From assembly GCA_964030475.1 (NCBI GenBank), contig CAXIPT010000002.1, positions 17,217,893-17,281,892 on the forward strand: 64,000 nucleotides of DNA, written 5' to 3'. This stretch comes from Tethya wilhelma. Lineage: Eukaryota; Porifera; Demospongiae; Tethyida; Tethyidae. The position numbers and the translations under genes were made by a program. The notes under the pieces are model-generated. The model searched no databases, was not told the origin of the DNA, and was given only the letters and a program-made list of their open reading frames with translations. Shown here one piece after another: positions 31,441 through 41,470 of the stretch (position 1 is the stretch's first letter; each line of letters opens with the position of its first letter).

Positions 31441-32012
31441 TGTTGTTGCTTTTTGCTATATAGAGCGATCAAATTAGTAGTCTGAGAGCAGTAAAAACAA
31501 CATGCAAGATAGTAAACAACTTCACCCAGCCCTTTTATACAATGTATGTGAACAACCTATGACATAAGGGTATTTCCCTGGTTCTTTCCCTCATTTCACA
31601 ACAAATTGATCTAGAACCTTCTAAAAGTCAGTAAAAAAATGTCTGAATAGGCAAATTCCAAACCCATGTTCACCCCCAGAGTCCCCTGTGAATACGACAT
31701 GGCTTGGTTTGAAGTTACACATTGCACAATGTGGAATCCAGCTAATGAATTGTGTTATGAGGAAGGGTAAAAAAAATCACATTAGAAATGAAATTCATCA
31801 TCATTAAACTTCATGTACATACTATATACACAGATATGGAAATTTCAAGTTTTCTCAGTTCAATTTTACACAGTTGGCAATCTTATAAACTTTTCACAAG
31901 TAATTTAATACAGCAAGTCTAACAACAATTGTCCACTAGAATCAGTTTAGATTTTATCATTTCCGTTTTTTCTCTCTCTGTGTGTGGCTTTCTGTTTCTC
32001 TCAGGTACAGGT
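31441..32012. other. Spacer between the two SHFL-like genes
   Basis: AT-rich 572 bp with no ORF resembling a gene. It holds the promoter of copy 1 and the 3' region of copy 2, with CT-rich sequence near 31970-32000. Confidence 0.4.
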
Positions 32013-32411
32013 TCAGTGTAGTTGGCTCATATTAGGACAATCCCCTTTTCCATTGCATCTGCTACAAGAGTGCTTGTTGTCTGATTTCCCGTTGATTCGT
32101 CTCAGGGGAGTCCACTCGTGGGGTTCAACGATGGCATAACACTGGAAGCACGTTGCTGTGTCAATCATCCTGCACACGACACTGTACTCGTTGCCACAAT
32201 CACACTCAAACATACACACCCCTACACCAACCTCCTCCCCGATGGGACAGGCTTCGTACTCTGTACCACAGTCATTGCACACCGAGTAGGGATTGCTGTC
32301 TGGTACTCGCTGGTGCCACCTCTTGACATCATAGTGATCTCGAGCTGGAGGGCAGTCAGGGCACTCAAACTGCCTCCAGTGTTTAGGACCACGATTTCTT
32401 CTCCTGGGCAT
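32013..32411 (-). CDS. Shiftless (SHFL)-like zinc-ribbon protein, copy 2
   Basis: Single exon, 132 residues, start MPRRRNRGPKHW. Same framework as copy 1: FECPDC, RWHQRVPDSNPYSVCNDC, GVGVCMFECDCGNEY, DTATCFQC and HSCSRCNGKGDCPNM. All metal-ligand positions of copy 1 are conserved, while much of the sequence between them differs, so this is an old paralog under constraint. The N-terminus is basic (RRRNR), which could help RNA or ribosome contact. No signal peptide. Same strand, 572 bp upstream of copy 1. Confidence 0.7.
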   Translation of the reverse strand: MPRRRNRGPKHWRQFECPDCPPARDHYDVKRWHQRVPDSNPYSVCNDCGTEYEACPIGEEVGVGVCMFECDCGNEYSVVCRMIDTATCFQCYAIVEPHEWTPLRRINGKSDNKHSCSRCNGKGDCPNMSQLH

Positions 32412-33226
32412 GATTGCGATTCAGCTTAATTTTACTCAATTCTCGAAGAAAGATTCCCCCAAAAATATGTTTACCGATTCTCAAGCTACTACTACTACAC
32501 TTCAGGAGGATAGCAGTAGATATAATCAATACGTAAATCAGTCAGTCAACTAGCGATAGGTAGTTGTACCGAGGAAAGCAAACACTTCTCAAAAATGACT
32601 TGTGACAAGATAATGATTGGCTTTTATAGGAACTGGCACTATCACATAACCGGCTTATGAATTATTTCTGTGTAGTCACTTTATGTGTTGTGTACATGCG
32701 CTGTCTCTGTACACAACACATAGTTCTGAGTAAAGGGAGATTCCCTGTATATCTATTTCTGCCCAGCACATGATTACATTGGAAAAAGTACCACATGTAG
32801 GTATAATAGGAACCATGACAAACCACACACACCATTCCAAGAATGCAGGTGTATATGGGTCACACCAAGTCAGTATTTTCTAGGTAACCACTATTCACGG
32901 CATTAAAAATTGCAATGAATTTCCATATACAAAGAACTGATGTACAAATCAGGGTACAAAAGTAAAATTTCACTAGATCTCACAGAGTTGAAGACTTAGA
33001 GCACAGAGAATACATGTACACACCTCTTGCCTTTCAATAGGCAATAAATAAAGTTTTCCAACATAGAGCTCATTAAAAATTTATGAACAGAAATCAAATG
33101 TATGATTGCAAGAATGTACAACATACCTATGTCTGTGGTGTGCTCAAATTAGAATGGATGCTAGCTATAATTATACAGCCATATTGTACCATTGGGTGTC
33201 AGCTATATAGCCATAAATATGTGTAG
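32412..33226. other. Intergenic region with a 14-bp inverted repeat
   Basis: No gene seen. TATGTGTTGTGTAC (32682-32695) and its exact reverse complement (32709-32722) flank a 13-nt loop. This may be the upstream control region of SHFL-like copy 2, about 270-310 bp from its start. Confidence 0.5.
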
Positions 33227-33627
33227 CTAAAACATACCATTGTACTTGTCTCTACGTATGATTTTACTAGCCTCACGCAATCCACTCAGATAGGCTCCGG
33301 TAACAGTTTGGGGGTGCTGTCTATTGGTGGCCTGAATGAGTCACATACATGTGTGCAATAGATGTAGAGTTTACAATGAGATCTCAAATTTGAGCAACCG
33401 ATGTACAGATTTAATTTGAAACATAGCTACATGTACGTGTATATACACAGGACCCCCTTGCAAGGCAAAGAGCTAGAAATTACTTACATACATACACCAG
33501 TTGAGCTGTGCAACTGCACTCCCCTGGAGCGGGGTAGTGTAGTTACTCCCAGGGGGTCTGACAGCTCTCTCAGCAAGTGGTGAGGGCATCAGTAAACCCT
33601 CCCAGGCCACACCCACACCCACACCCA

Positions 33628-33692
<65 letters not shown>

Positions 33693-34290
33693 CTCCAGCA
33701 AAGAACACCCTTCCTCCGACATCCTCTGCCATGCAATCATAGTCCTCACCACAAGAACCAACAGCTGCATACGAATAGGACATCTGTGCAAATGGGTCTG
33801 CTCCCCATCGGCTCACAATATAGCCGGCCGGAGGAGGTACATCCTCATGAGGAAACATCAACTGTAGTGTCTTTACACATTGAGAGACGATCTCCACATC
33901 GGAGAGCTTCTCGTACTCATTCAAAGCTTCACCGGAGACGGTGGTCACCAAGATATAAGTTTCAGATTGTTCTGCCTGTGGATTGGTTGGTGTGTCGGTT
34001 GCTGCACTCTGTGCTGGTAGAGATGGTGGTGGTGGTGGTGGTTCACTTGATTGTGGTGTGCTAGAATTCAGTTTTGTTGTTGTTGAATTTGACGTTGCTT
34101 GGGAGATTGTTGAAGTCTCTGATTTGATCTGATTGAGGGATGGTGCCTTGGTTTCACTATTTCTAGTGGAGAGGTCATAAAACACACCAAACATGCCCCT
34201 CTCTGCCGAGCTGTTACAAATGTGACCGAAGAAGTCAGCCTCACTGCCAGCTGTCTTCCTCCAAAATGGACGATGGAACTTCAAGGCCAC
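33227..34290 (-). CDS. KDM1B: LSD2/KDM1B-like amine oxidase, C-terminal part
   Basis: Two exons: 33691-34290 (begins VALKFHRPFWR) and 33227-33331 (ATNRQHPQTVTGAYLSG to the stop after KYNGMF). This is the C-terminus of an FAD-dependent histone lysine demethylase: FFGHICNSSAERGMFGVFYD, VSGEALNEYEKLSD, VSRWGADPFAQMSYSYAAVG and GRVFFAGE with the FAD-binding end. FFGH and FAQMSYS favour LSD2 over LSD1. Between FYDLS and ETYILVTTVSGEA sits a ~75-residue Ser/Thr/Pro/Gln-rich insertion unusual for the family. Upstream exons should lie above 34290, but an N at 34390 ends the contig and none is found beyond it, so the gene is truncated by assembly rather than by mutation. Confidence 0.8.
33603..33690. 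repeat. (CA)n microsatellite at an LSD2-like splice donor
   Basis: Nearly pure CA run on the plus strand (GT on the coding strand) with CACACCC units at one end. The splice donor after GGA GAG is the first GT of the repeat itself. Confidence 0.95.
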
Positions 34291-34389
34291 CTAAAAAATG
34301 AAAGTAGTTATACATTGAAATTGAATGTTCCACTTTAACCATGAGCTTATGAGCATTGCGAAGCTTTAACTAGTCTAACCTTTTCTACG

Positions 34390-34390
34390 N
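34390..34390. other. Single N: probable contig join
   Basis: An isolated N inside the LSD2-like locus. The gene's upstream exons are not found beyond it, so the order across this point is doubtful. Confidence 0.7.
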
Positions 34391-34715
34391 TTCTTCCAAG
34401 GCCTCTCTGCTGGATTTATACTTAGAGTCATTTAAGAAAAAATAACTTCAAGTTTACCATGGTGGGAAGAAGTACTAGCTATAGTCTGAAGCTCGTTTAA
34501 TAACTGATGAGGTAATATTTACCACTCACATGCGTGGCAAAAATTTTTTAACAGAAGATTTTTTCCGATCTACACCATAGCTATACAGAGCCTTGCATGT
34601 CAATAGTACTAGTAATTGTTTATTCCTCTGTCAATCACCACGCACTCTAGAGAGTCTCAAACTGGAGGCTGAAGCTAAATTATTAAATATAATAGTAGGA
34701 AATGGTATAGTTTAC

Positions 34716-34925
34716 CACCAAGCAAAACACGGTCTGAAGTCTCACCAGAAGCTTCTATTCTACACCATGCTATTGTCTCGTTTTCAGGCCTGACCAACAA
34801 TGTGAACTGTCTAGTAGGCATTGATTGATCAGGTGTCCCATCAGGGTCAGGGTCATCTGCACGTAGTGTGAAGAATGTAGCTAGTTCAGCATCTGTCTCC
34901 ACAGTCAAGTATCCATTCTTCAGGC
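34716..34925 (-). CDS. Orphan exon, acidic extracellular-like segment
   Basis: Open segment GLKNGYLTVETDAELATFF...DPDPDGTPDQSMPTRQF...NETIAWCRIEASGE with an acceptor-like AG before and GTAAAC after. Coding-like composition and one N-glycosylation site (NET). Its phase does not fit the exon at 35617-35778, so it may belong to another gene or an exon is missing. Family not recognised. Confidence 0.4.
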
Positions 34926-35616
34926 CTTGCATTGTTTAGTCTGGGGATCAATCTAGGCCATTCACAAATTATAGTAGCACACAGCAAACTATCTACAGAA
35001 ATCACTTTAACAGACATCATAAATATCAATTCAACACTGGCTAAAGTAAGACAACAGATCTAGAAGTTGCTAAAATGACCAGAAACCATAAAATTTATGT
35101 TTGCTTATGGAATGATATAAGCTATCACATGAGTATAGTAAAAAAAAATGTGCAGTGGTTACTGAGCCACAAATAATGTCACATGGATATCTGTGCCCCT
35201 TATACTGGGCTGTAATTCCACATCGGTATCCAGGATTTCACTAATGGGGGTACTGGTACAATGCAGGCACAAAACACTTTAGGTAACCACACCCATTTTG
35301 GGTGAGTGAGCAAAATTATTAATAATAATTAGTTTGATTGTGCCCAAGATGCATGGCATCCTGTTTTACACTATTTTGGCCATATTCTCTTCATTAATTG
35401 ACGGTCTAGTTATATAGTGAGAAACAAAGGTTTGAGTGAATGCAAGTAGACATTACTGTAACGTACACTATACATTGAACAAAAACACACTCAGATATGG
35501 CCATCCTGATCCTAAGATGGAGAGACCCACATCCGAGCAGAAGTGGTTATGGCACCACTATACTATAAAGTGAGGAGAGCCTGGGAACAAGGCTAACAAT
35601 AAGTTAGCTAACTTAC

Positions 35617-35778
35617 AGGGAATGAGAAAGTGTTAGCTGAAACACCTCTGATAATGTTGTGCTGTATGAGATCAGTTGGAGAGGCTATGGTGTTTCCAGA
35701 GGCATAGATAATGTAGAGATCTGTGTCCAAGTCAATGTCATGGTTTTCATCACTTCTATAATGATACGCTTGGATACT
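35617..35778 (-). CDS. Orphan exon next to the kinase locus
   Basis: 54 open codons from SIQAYHYRSDENHD through DLYIIYASGNTIASPTDL to ANTFSFP, with good acceptor (TTTACAG) and donor (GTAAGTTAG). Lies downstream of the kinase C-lobe but is not kinase sequence. Not recognised; possibly part of a beta-sandwich ectodomain. Confidence 0.4.
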
Positions 35779-35783
35779 CTGTA

Positions 35784-35787
<4 letters not shown>

Positions 35788-35831
<44 letters not shown>
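35788..35831. repeat. (TG)n microsatellite in a kinase-locus intron
   Basis: Pure TG run a few bases past the donor of the kinase exon 35847-35940. Confidence 0.95.
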
Positions 35832-35833
<2 letters not shown>

Positions 35834-35846
35834 ATCCTGAACTCAC

Positions 35847-37031
35847 TCTTGAGTTGAGACAACAACTGTGTTGGTTTGAGTCCAACATACAGAATTTCTC
35901 CTCCACTGAAAATCTCCCAGCAAGTCACACCATAAGCCCACTATAAACATACAGGGGTATGCATATGGAGTACGTCTTCTCAGAGAAATCAGATGTTGTA
36001 AGGAAATATTACCATGCGTAATGGGCTCAATTTTTATTTATTTGCATGCATCAATGACTCTGGTGCTAGCCATTTCACTGGCAACTGGATGGCTTCATCT
36101 TTGTCTTGTCTGAAGTAGTCCTTTGTCTCCAGCTGCTCCGAGAGACCAAAATCAGCCACCTTGATCACAAAGTGCATGTCAATCCTGTATCCACAAAAAT
36201 CAATGATTTGTTGAAATGTAGAAATAATAATTATAAGTGATTTTGCTCCTGGCCATGCAAAATATTTAATTTGCCAATTATTGAGCATACATTCATACTC
36301 TATAAAATTATACTGTACAATGTCGTTTAATTTCTGTGCTAAGGTATAGGTATAGTGGGAAGATTTTGAGATGTCTGTTTACTTTCGCAGGTGTCCCTTG
36401 TAAACAGCGGAGCAGCTGTGAAATGCCCATATGTATTATATGTTATGGAGAGTTTTACAAATAATAACTTTCGCAGATGGATCATGATTGGCAAAAAACA
36501 TGAAAGTTAGACCTCGCGAAACTTTCCCACTATAGTTATTGTCAAATTACCAAATTTAAAATACCGGGTACTGCTAATAATATTTCCACATTCATAGCAT
36601 TATGGGTATAATTGTACATACAGTACTATATATACTCTCAACATACATGCAGTTCCTGGCTGCCAGATCACGATGGATGAATCTTCTGGTGGCTAGATAT
36701 TCCATCCCTTTAGCAATTTGTAAACACATGTCCCCAAGTCTCTTCATAGCTATATTCTAACAACAAAATTTCACAACAATAATTAAAGTATAATTCAATC
36801 AATCATCATCAGTACTTCTTCATTGTTGTGGTCTTCAGACTCTAGGACAAGAAATTCCTTTTGTTTCCTGAGGTAGGAAAGACTGCCATTTGTCATGAAG
36901 GGCATGACAATAAAGGGGGTTGGTCCACCATCCAAACAGACACCAGTCAGAGGTAAGACATGGGGGTGATCAAACTGCTGCATCTTCAAACACTCTTTCA
37001 GGAGCCTCTCTGCCATATACTCAGTCTCTAA
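35847..37031 (-). pseudogene. Receptor-type tyrosine kinase domain, apparently broken
   Basis: Four kinase exons: 36816-37031 (AERLLKECLKMQQFDHPHVL and GGPTPFIVMPFMTNGSLSYL), 36647-36756 ([26 protein letters not shown]), 36013-36184 (VIKVADFGLSEQLE and LPVKWLAPESLMHANK) and 35847-35940 (WAYGVTCWEIFSGG). The HRDLAARN and LPVKW motifs are tyrosine-kinase type. Defects: after MHANK the frame runs into TAA before KLSPLRM, as if six bases had been inserted; the invariant Asp of the SDVWAYG motif is absent (RMWAYG); no glycine loop or VAIK lysine exon is visible upstream; and no subdomain XI follows. I call it a pseudogene, or a misassembled gene, since it lies on a contig bounded by Ns. Confidence 0.65.
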
Positions 37032-37049
37032 CTCATTAGCCAGTGTAGA

Positions 37050-37743
37050 TAGAGGGGGAGAGAGTGGAAAGAGGGTTGGTGATAGCTAGGTAGGAGGTGA
37101 ATACGAGTCCAATTTCTGATTCTCCACTGATATTGAACACTTCTGATGGAATTAATGGAGATGGAAACTTTCACAGGGATCATGGTACTGTTATCATCTT
37201 TCATTTGTGGCACTTGTGGCATTTGTATGGTTGTGACTGCTATTGTGTACACTGTACAGCAGTGCACGATTGATGGATTTTAAAATCCTAAATTCTAAAG
37301 TGGGGCATCTTGATAGGTGAACAAACTACATAACAAGCAAGGTACGAAATATTCTCTAAACATTGAGTTAATTAACCTGGTGGTTCAAACATTATATCCC
37401 ATCAAGCATTAGTTTCATTATAATGCCCTGTAATTTGAGCATAAGATTAATGTGCAGTAGTGTCACCAGAATTATAGATGACATAATTTAAATTACGTTC
37501 ATGCACATACTTTCTGTGCTTGGAGAAATAGCTCTTCTTTTACAACAGTGAGGTTATTGAAGCTCCATTGGTCAGCTAGATTGCTTACAATTGCTTCAAA
37601 TGACTCAACAAGACTGGAAAAAGAGGTTTAAAGAAGTAAATTACTTCATTAGTGACTGACTCAAACAACTTACTTAGATGAGCGCTCATGAATGACTTCA
37701 GGAGGGCACTGAGATATCTCATTCAGTACATTCACAGCATTCT
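37050..37743 (-). CDS. GAIN-domain-like exons (fragment)
   Basis: Three exons: 37674-37743 (ENAVNVLNEISQCPPEVIHE), 37511-37614 (LVESFEAIVSNLADQWSFNN) and about 37050-37142 (EVFNISGESEIGLVFTSYLA). The first two resemble the helical subdomain A, and the last the start of subdomain B, of GAIN domains found in adhesion GPCRs and polycystins. The GPS cleavage motif is not seen before the kinase exons begin at 37031. Whether they form one gene with the kinase is unclear. Confidence 0.45.
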
Positions 37744-38197
37744 CTGCAAATTATTCCAAAGTAAAATAAGTACAAAAAATATTAGAAATGTAAAATAAAA
37801 TTGTTGACATCATTAACTGATGACCAATTAAAACTACTGTGGCTCAATCAGACAACCATTCCTATCTTGTTTGCTCACTCTTTTACGATTTGGTCATTCC
37901 CATGTTCGCATTACATTTCTAATGTTTTTTGTACTTGTTTGTCCAATTTTTTTGCATGTAATTCCATATTAAACCACAGATCTGTTTAGTCTACAATATT
38001 ATCTATGACTATAATTATATTGTGTAAACTAACCATGTGGCCACAGGAATGCAAATTAAGCAACACTCTTTCCGTGTTGTCATTATGCTAAATATCTTGT
38101 TTGAAACACAATGTCACATAAAATTTTCTCCAAGCCAATAGTGAAGCCATACTTTTGAGCACATTTTTTTTCACAACAAACTTACAAACATTTTCAC
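37744..38197. other. Intergenic or intronic AT-rich DNA
   Basis: No exon recognised. From about 37970 the sequence resembles the GTSF1-like first intron around 1990-2160 (TTAAACCACAGATCTG shared), so this flank was copied with the dead exon that follows. Confidence 0.45.
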
Positions 38198-38293
38198 CTT
38201 CTTGCATTTCATTTAGTGATACTGTATCAGTTTCCTCACCACACAATGCGCAGGATCATATGGACACACTATTAGCTCGTCAGGGTCAACCAT
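38198..38293 (-). pseudogene. GTSF1: Dead copy of the GTSF1 first zinc-finger exon
   Basis: 96 bp corresponding base for base to exon 1 of the GTSF1-like gene (2167-2262): MVDPDELIVCPYDPAHCVV...QYH, then a TAA stop where the intact exon has Ile, then MKCKK and a donor-like GTGAAA. The stop falls inside the C-x5-H-x9-H-x3-C finger. The CCACAGATCTG and AGGATCATATGGACACACTA flanks also match. It lies downstream of GTSF1 copy 2 in gene orientation. Confidence 0.8.
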
Positions 38294-38345
38294 GCCTGTC
38301 TAAGGATGATGAGACACCACCGGGCCACACAACTCAGCTATAGCC

Positions 38346-38433
38346 TAGTCCCCAGGCCCTTCCCTCCCGAATGAGCCAGGCCACCTGCATGGGGACAAAT
38401 ATTTCAGGAGGGAGGGGCCTGAGGACGAGACTA
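38346..38433. repeat. Short foldback (TAGTCC/TAGTCTCG family)
   Basis: Arms TAGTCCCCAGGCCCTTCCCT and (reverse complement of the right end) TAGTCTCGTCCTCAGGCCCC around a ~40-bp middle. Same layout as the foldback at 23388-23456. Confidence 0.7.
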
Positions 38434-39112
38434 CCTCCTCTGTATAGTTTCTAGTCTTGCCCTAGACCCCGCCTATTAGTCTGTTCAGTCTCTTCACATG
38501 CACTACTCTACTACTGGTCCAGGAATTTTGTGAATTGATATTAAATTATTTATTCACAGCCTGCTAACCACAAGAATAGTATACCCTAATGCCCATTTAC
38601 ACGGCTGTTACTCTCTGTATCCCTCAGTGTATACCGTTCTCGTCCCTCACAAAGTTGAACATTAAAGTTTCAAGAGTGAATTAGGGTATTATGATGAACA
38701 GACACTCTATTCACTGGCTGAATACACATTCTGAAACAGAAAGATTGAGTGATGAGATGAAACAAGACTTGATGTGACGTGTGTTATGATAATTATTATT
38801 TAAATGCAAGGAGTACAGTTCAACAAAAACGAGTACAATAATGACCATGACACACGGTGCTATGACAGCTTAACATTATCATAGATATAATACTCTGGAG
38901 TACCAAGCATTATATTGTTGACAATGCATATGCATATACATCCAACTGGTTAAGTGATAAATATACGAGTAATAGGCTTGTACAAATACATGAGCTAATT
39001 TACGTACATTGCAGGGGGTTGCACATACACAAACAAAAATTAATATTCCACGTCAATGAATGAATGTTAGTACAAACGAACAAAATGAGCTCAGAATTTA
39101 GCACGAGAATTC
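38434..39112. other. Intergenic, includes start of the duplicated GTSF1 3' flank
   Basis: No gene seen. From about 39002 the sequence matches window positions 1-111, so the duplication extends past the window's left edge. Confidence 0.5.
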
Positions 39113-40329
39113 TCACTGGTCCAGTTTCAGTTGCTCCAGCTGTCTAATAACATCCTGCTTCCTGCTCAACTTGACTGCCTGGTCCCTATCCAACTCCTCC
39201 CCATTGGCCTGCTTCTCTTCAAGCTGAACAATCTGAACAGGAAGATGAAGTGAAAAAGGATACCAACAACATCAACACAGCAATATTCTTTCTATAGTAC
39301 CTGACGTAACATCTTTGTCAACTTTCTCTCTGTCTTGCGAAGCTGATCCTTATTCATGCCATACAATCCCTAACATCAACCAAAAAATCAATTCTCAATT
39401 GCCAACAAATCAGGCCACGTTATCACCTCAGATTCATGTCGAGGTGCAAATCCTGGTGGAGGAGCTACTGGTTGTGGGTCCTGAGGCTGTTGTTGAGGGG
39501 GTGGTTGTGGTTCTACTGCAGCTGGAAGTCCTCCAACTACAGCACTTGTGACTGGCCCCCCAACCAGCCCCCTTCCTCGACCTCTCCCTCGGCCCCTTCC
39601 CACGGGGGCCACACCAGGAGTTGCTGCCATGGAATATTCGTAAACCTGAAGGGAGAAAAAGGGCCAATGACAAAAATCAAGTTGAAGCATTAACAGATAA
39701 CATAACAACGCCAATCTTACTTGGGGTCCCATGCCTTCTCTCATCACTGGTAGTCTTGGGGTGGGGGTGTCTCTAACTGGAGCCTGTTCTTTGGTCGGTT
39801 TAGGTTTTGGCTCAGCCTTCGTGGTCTGTTTAATTCCGTTTGGACCACTCAAGGGAGGTGGTGCATCGGAGAAGAGTCCTCCATCACCACGTGGGGCTAT
39901 CACCACCGTATAATCTAGAGAGTGAGAAAAACATAATTCAGACAAAGTTGGAAATGTGCTCAAGTGCTCGTACCACAATCGTCCCAACTCTCACTGGGCT
40001 CTGGTATGCAGTGGACGGGAGGAGGGATGTCTGTATTGCCTTTAATGTGGTTCTCTTTACTTGCTAATTGGGAAGGGGGAAATGCGCATATGTATAATTA
40101 TCATCAATGTGAGTGTACAGACAAATAATGAGAGAGAAACTTTACCTCTCAAGTCGGAAATGATTGTGGCCTATCAAGAAGAGCAAGAAAACATCAATTG
40201 ATTCATCCAAACACATGCACACTATACGTCATGTGTGTTACCTGGTCGGGGCAAGTCCTCACATGGTGGTCCCATTCCAAGGTTGGGACAATATGACGAG
40301 CATTGAATGGACATGTCTTGAAGTCTGCT
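39113..40329 (-). CDS. GTSF1: GTSF1-like protein, copy 2 (5' end missing)
   Basis: Same exons as copy 1 from the second zinc finger onward (FKTCPFNARH...HVRTCPDQ, SESWDD, DYTVVIAPRGDGGLFSDA, RG repeat, coiled-coil tail ending QLKLDQ). Differs by scattered substitutions and small indels, mostly in introns (for example AVVGG for AIVGG). Splice sites are kept and I see no stop. The first finger exon is absent because the contig ends at the N at 40395, in the intron. It lacks the MITE present in copy 1. Could be a true paralog or the other allele placed in the scaffold. Confidence 0.75.
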
Positions 40330-40394
40330 CTGTTAAAATTCTACACATATGAAGGTGCACACAATATGGTGTAAATCATCTGCCTGACAAGGTG

Positions 40395-40395
40395 N
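40395..40395. other. Single N: probable contig join
   Basis: The GTSF1-like copy 2 intron stops exactly here (CTGACAAGGTGN) and unrelated sequence follows, so continuity is not assured. Confidence 0.75.
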
Positions 40396-41271
40396 CGCTC
40401 ATTATCTCAGTTTTCCCCAAGAAAGAGAAAGCTCATGATCTTGGGATTGAAGCAATGGCACAAGGAATCAACGAAAAGATCGTATATACTCTTCATAATG
40501 CATGAATTGGGCCTTCAACCTCTGAGAACGATCTAGCACTTGCACTTGCACTCTGGACTACTCTGTGCCTGAGATTTAGTCGCATGTCAGCAATATGACA
40601 TGCACGAGATCTGAAGCATGGGGTAGAGTCTCTGGTGAAGGCGGTCTGAAGTTCTGCTAGTGCATTGTGCATTGTGCTTGCTCTGACTGAGGCAGAGCTT
40701 GTGTGCCCTAGCGCATGCGATGATGGCTTGTAAGAGGAGCTTCAATTTATATTTACCATGATCTAGCTATCCACAAATTTAAAGCTGAAAGGACAGGCAA
40801 TGTAAATTACTAATGCAAGTGTATCCACACTGACAGCGAGACACCGATTCACAGTATGTCCGCATTCAGTGAACTAAGCTGAGCATGCACTATGTATACT
40901 ACTAGTAGAGAGATAAACACAAAATCATGTTAGTTTGGGGCGAGTGTGAGCGAGCCCCACATATAGATTACATGGCATTCGAATCTATGCACTTCCGTCT
41001 AGACGTCTGTGTGATGTCTGTACACATATTCCGTAAATAACATTTCTTGTTCTAATTTTGCAATTTAGGTAACAAAATTTTTGTACAACGTATGACATCA
41101 CGTAGTTGTAGGTGGAGCTAGCTAGCTAGCTCGTGTACGCTGCATAGAGCAGCACAGCTCTGTGAACTGAAATGAAAAGACTGTGAGATCTAGGCAAAAA
41201 GGTTAGAAAGACAAAAGAAGAAATAGATTATTGACTTGCGTGATACGTGAATACTCACACATGCTCATAGA

Positions 41272-41330
41272 TATTATATACAAGGAGTGGGGCTCGCTTC
41301 GCTCGCCCACTCCTTGTTTATGTATGTTTA
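41272..41330. repeat. Dispersed hairpin repeat ACAAGGAGTGGGGCTCGC
   Basis: The sequence TATATACAAGGAGTGGGGCT continues as a hairpin ending CCCACTCCTTGTTT. The same block recurs at about 51713-51760, followed in both places by GATAAAATTGATGAGCATTA. Confidence 0.75.
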
Positions 41331-41434
41331 CAGGATTAACAGTTACTATAATAACATTAAGAGTAAACATAGATAAAATTGATGAGCATTAATAATTATT
41401 CTTATCAGCAGGTAGAATAATGTTTCAGTTGTGC

Positions 41435-41470
41435 TCATCTGATGAAGGCCTCTGGGCTGAAACGTCATGA
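41435..41470 (+). ncRNA. Hammerhead-ribozyme-like core
   Basis: CTGATGA (41439-41445), a stem-II-like AGGCC-TCT-GGGCT, GAAAC (41459-41463), then GTC (41464-41466) and ATGA, which can pair with TCAT just before the core (4-bp stem I). Stem III has no loop, so cleavage could only occur in dimeric form, as proposed for Penelope-type elements. One of the stem II pairs is G-G. Confidence 0.4.

Noticed and set aside
33589..33690. CVCVCV... continuation of the LSD2-like exon
   Set aside because: The exon ends at GAG before the GT repeat; the next true exon resumes at ATNRQHPQTV (33331).
33577..33867. Pro-His-Thr repeat frame on the plus strand
   Set aside because: Translation of the CA microsatellite opposite the LSD2-like exon.
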